From CAZXFA01 sp964640085 (GTDB lineage: Bacteria; Actinomycetota; UBA4738; HRBIN12), in assembly GCA_964640085.1 (NCBI GenBank), contig CAZXFA010000055.1, forward strand, positions 1-5,959: a stretch of 5,959 nt of DNA. The letters are read 5' to 3'. The notes beneath the pieces are model-generated. The model searched no databases, was not told where the DNA came from, and saw nothing but the letters and a program-made list of their open reading frames with translations. A program made the position numbers and the translations under genes. This document shows, one piece after another, positions 5,414 to 5,959 of the stretch; the stretch's first letter is position 1; each line of letters begins with the position of its first letter.

Positions 5414-5812
5414 TCAGACCGGCGAGCGCTCGGTCCCGGTCTTCGCCAGGCCGGCGATCTGGGCGAGGGTGAACAGCCCGATGACGCCGCAGAGTAGCCA
5501 CCAGAAGAGCGTCGGCGACCCGGAGGGGGTGCCGATCGCCGCGTTCAGGCCCGCCAGGACCGCGAGGGCGGCTCCGATCAGGACGAACGCCCACGACCAC
5601 CACCACAGCTCCTCGATCCGCTGGGCGACGAGCACCATCAGCAGCGCCATCCCCACCATCAGGACCGCCACCATCCGGACCCACGCGTACTCCGGGAGCT
5701 CAGGCTGGCCGAACAGGTCCTCCAGCACCTGAGCGGGGAAGAACGCCAGCGCCACCCCGGACGCGACCCACACCGCCGCCTCCCAGAACAGGACCCGTCG
5801 CAGGAGCTTCAC
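5414..5812 (-). CDS. Small four-helix integral membrane protein of unknown function
   Basis: From GTG at 5812 the product has 132 residues, almost all in four predicted membrane helices at about 7-27, 45-64, 70-93 and 101-122. Short charged links separate them (QVLEDLFGQPELPEYAW at 28-44 and QRIEEL at 64-69). A row of three Trp (70-72) opens helix 3. Lys2, Arg5 and Arg6 at the N-terminus and Lys124 and Arg129 at the C-terminus suggest that both ends face the cytoplasm. I do not recognise a named family; no catalytic or cofactor motif is visible. The frame stays open to 5944, but that extra N-terminus is Pro/Arg/Ser-rich and runs through the spacer hairpin and the next gene's leader, so it is left out. 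There is no clear SD at the chosen GTG. The stop lies one base from the epimerase stop on the other strand. Confidence 0.75.
   Translation of the reverse strand: MKLLRRVLFWEAAVWVASGVALAFFPAQVLEDLFGQPELPEYAWVRMVAVLMVGMALLMVLVAQRIEELWWWSWAFVLIGAALAVLAGLNAAIGTPSGSPTLFWWLLCGVIGLFTLAQIAGLAKTGTERSPV
5416..5442. terminator. Hairpin at the convergent gene ends
   Basis: AGACCGG (5416-5422) and CCGGTCT (5436-5442) can form a 7-bp stem with a 13-base loop, which itself holds the palindrome CGAGCGCTCG (5423-5432). It starts four bases after the epimerase stop codon and lies inside the last codons of the membrane-protein gene. No U-run follows on either strand, so termination is only a possibility. Confidence 0.35.
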
Positions 5813-5849
5813 GGCGCCATCATCGCAGGCCGGAGGGTTGGGCGGTTGG

Positions 5850-5855
5850 TAGCAT
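5850..5855 (+). promoter_or_regulatory. Possible -10 element for the right-edge gene
   Basis: TAGCAT matches TAnnnT and would start transcription near 5862, giving a leader of about 54 bases. The overlapping reverse strand reads CATGCTA, so the same bases could also serve the divergent membrane-protein gene. No -35 is clear in either direction. Confidence 0.3.
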
Positions 5856-5861
5856 GAGCGC

Positions 5862-5885
5862 CGGAGCCGGGAGGGGCCGGCTCCG
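5862..5885 (+). promoter_or_regulatory. 9-bp perfect hairpin in the divergent spacer / leader
   Basis: CGGAGCCGG (5862-5870) and CCGGCTCCG (5877-5885) are exact inverted copies with a six-base loop (GAGGGG), the strongest hairpin in the window. It starts where the transcript from TAGCAT would begin and ends 30 bases before the ATG of the right-edge gene. It may be an RNA leader structure or an operator between the two divergent genes; a terminator is unlikely since neither gene ends here. Confidence 0.5.
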
Positions 5886-5915
5886 CTCCGTGACCACCCG
5901 ACCCAAGGAACCGAC

Positions 5916-5959
5916 ATGACCGACACACCGCGGGTCGCGGTCATCGGGCTGGACTGCGT
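5916..5959 (+). CDS. Start of a probable alkaline-phosphatase-superfamily (type I phosphodiesterase-like) protein, cut by the window edge
   Basis: Only 14 full codons are present. The start is well supported: AAGGAA at 5905-5910 lies five bases before ATG 5916, and the frame is open to the edge. The peptide reads MTDTPRVAVIGLDC. The VIGLDC/VIGLDG segment right after a short polar start is typical of alkaline-phosphatase-superfamily proteins related to type I phosphodiesterases / nucleotide pyrophosphatases, in which this Asp is a metal ligand. No signal peptide is visible at the N-terminus. A different Rossmann-type start cannot be excluded from so little sequence. It diverges from the small membrane protein across a 103-bp spacer. 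Confidence 0.6.
   Translation, partial: MTDTPRVAVIGLDC

Noticed and set aside
5813..5944. Longer start for the small membrane protein
   Set aside because: The extension would overlap the leader and start of the divergent right-edge gene and has no domain-like sequence.

Overview
This is a GC-rich stretch of chromosomal DNA (about 70% G+C by eye, with a strong G/C preference at third codon positions). It contains GTG starts, TAnnnT-type -10-like elements with no clear -35, and one candidate leaderless gene. These traits fit an actinobacterium (Actinomycetota), but that is an inference from composition and gene style; no rRNA or other taxonomic marker is present.

Six genes are supported, and they alternate strictly in orientation (-,+,-,+,-,+). 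From left to right: (1) a secreted, multi-domain purple-acid-phosphatase-like metallophosphoesterase on the minus strand, running off the left edge, with two nearly identical Ig-like repeats; (2) a family 2 glycosyltransferase on the plus strand; (3) a Tat-exported G8-domain / right-handed beta-helix protein on the minus strand, resembling the core of the animal CEMIP/TMEM2 proteins; (4) an extended-SDR nucleotide-sugar 4-epimerase on the plus strand, nearest in motifs to UDP-GlcNAc/UDP-Glc epimerases; (5) a small four-helix membrane protein of unknown function on the minus strand; (6) the first 14 codons of a probable alkaline-phosphatase-superfamily (type I phosphodiesterase-like) protein on the plus strand.

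The genes between and beside these are short regulatory spacers. The 274-bp divergent spacer between genes 1 and 2 holds an 8-bp inverted repeat and a second hairpin in the putative leader of the glycosyltransferase. The 103-bp divergent spacer between genes 5 and 6 holds a 9-bp perfect hairpin just after a -10-like TAGCAT. The convergent junctions (2/3 and 4/5) have short inverted repeats that could act as terminators; genes 4 and 5 end one base apart.

The middle of the window looks like surface or secreted glycan metabolism: nucleotide-sugar epimerisation, glycosyl transfer and an exported beta-helix protein that may bind or cut polysaccharide. Phosphoesterase-type genes lie at both ends. 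Since every gene sits alone on its strand, co-function rests on proximity only, not on a visible operon. I see no CRISPR array, tRNA, rRNA, insertion sequence or phage gene. The most interesting item is the bacterial G8/CEMIP-like protein; the rest is ordinary to moderately unusual.
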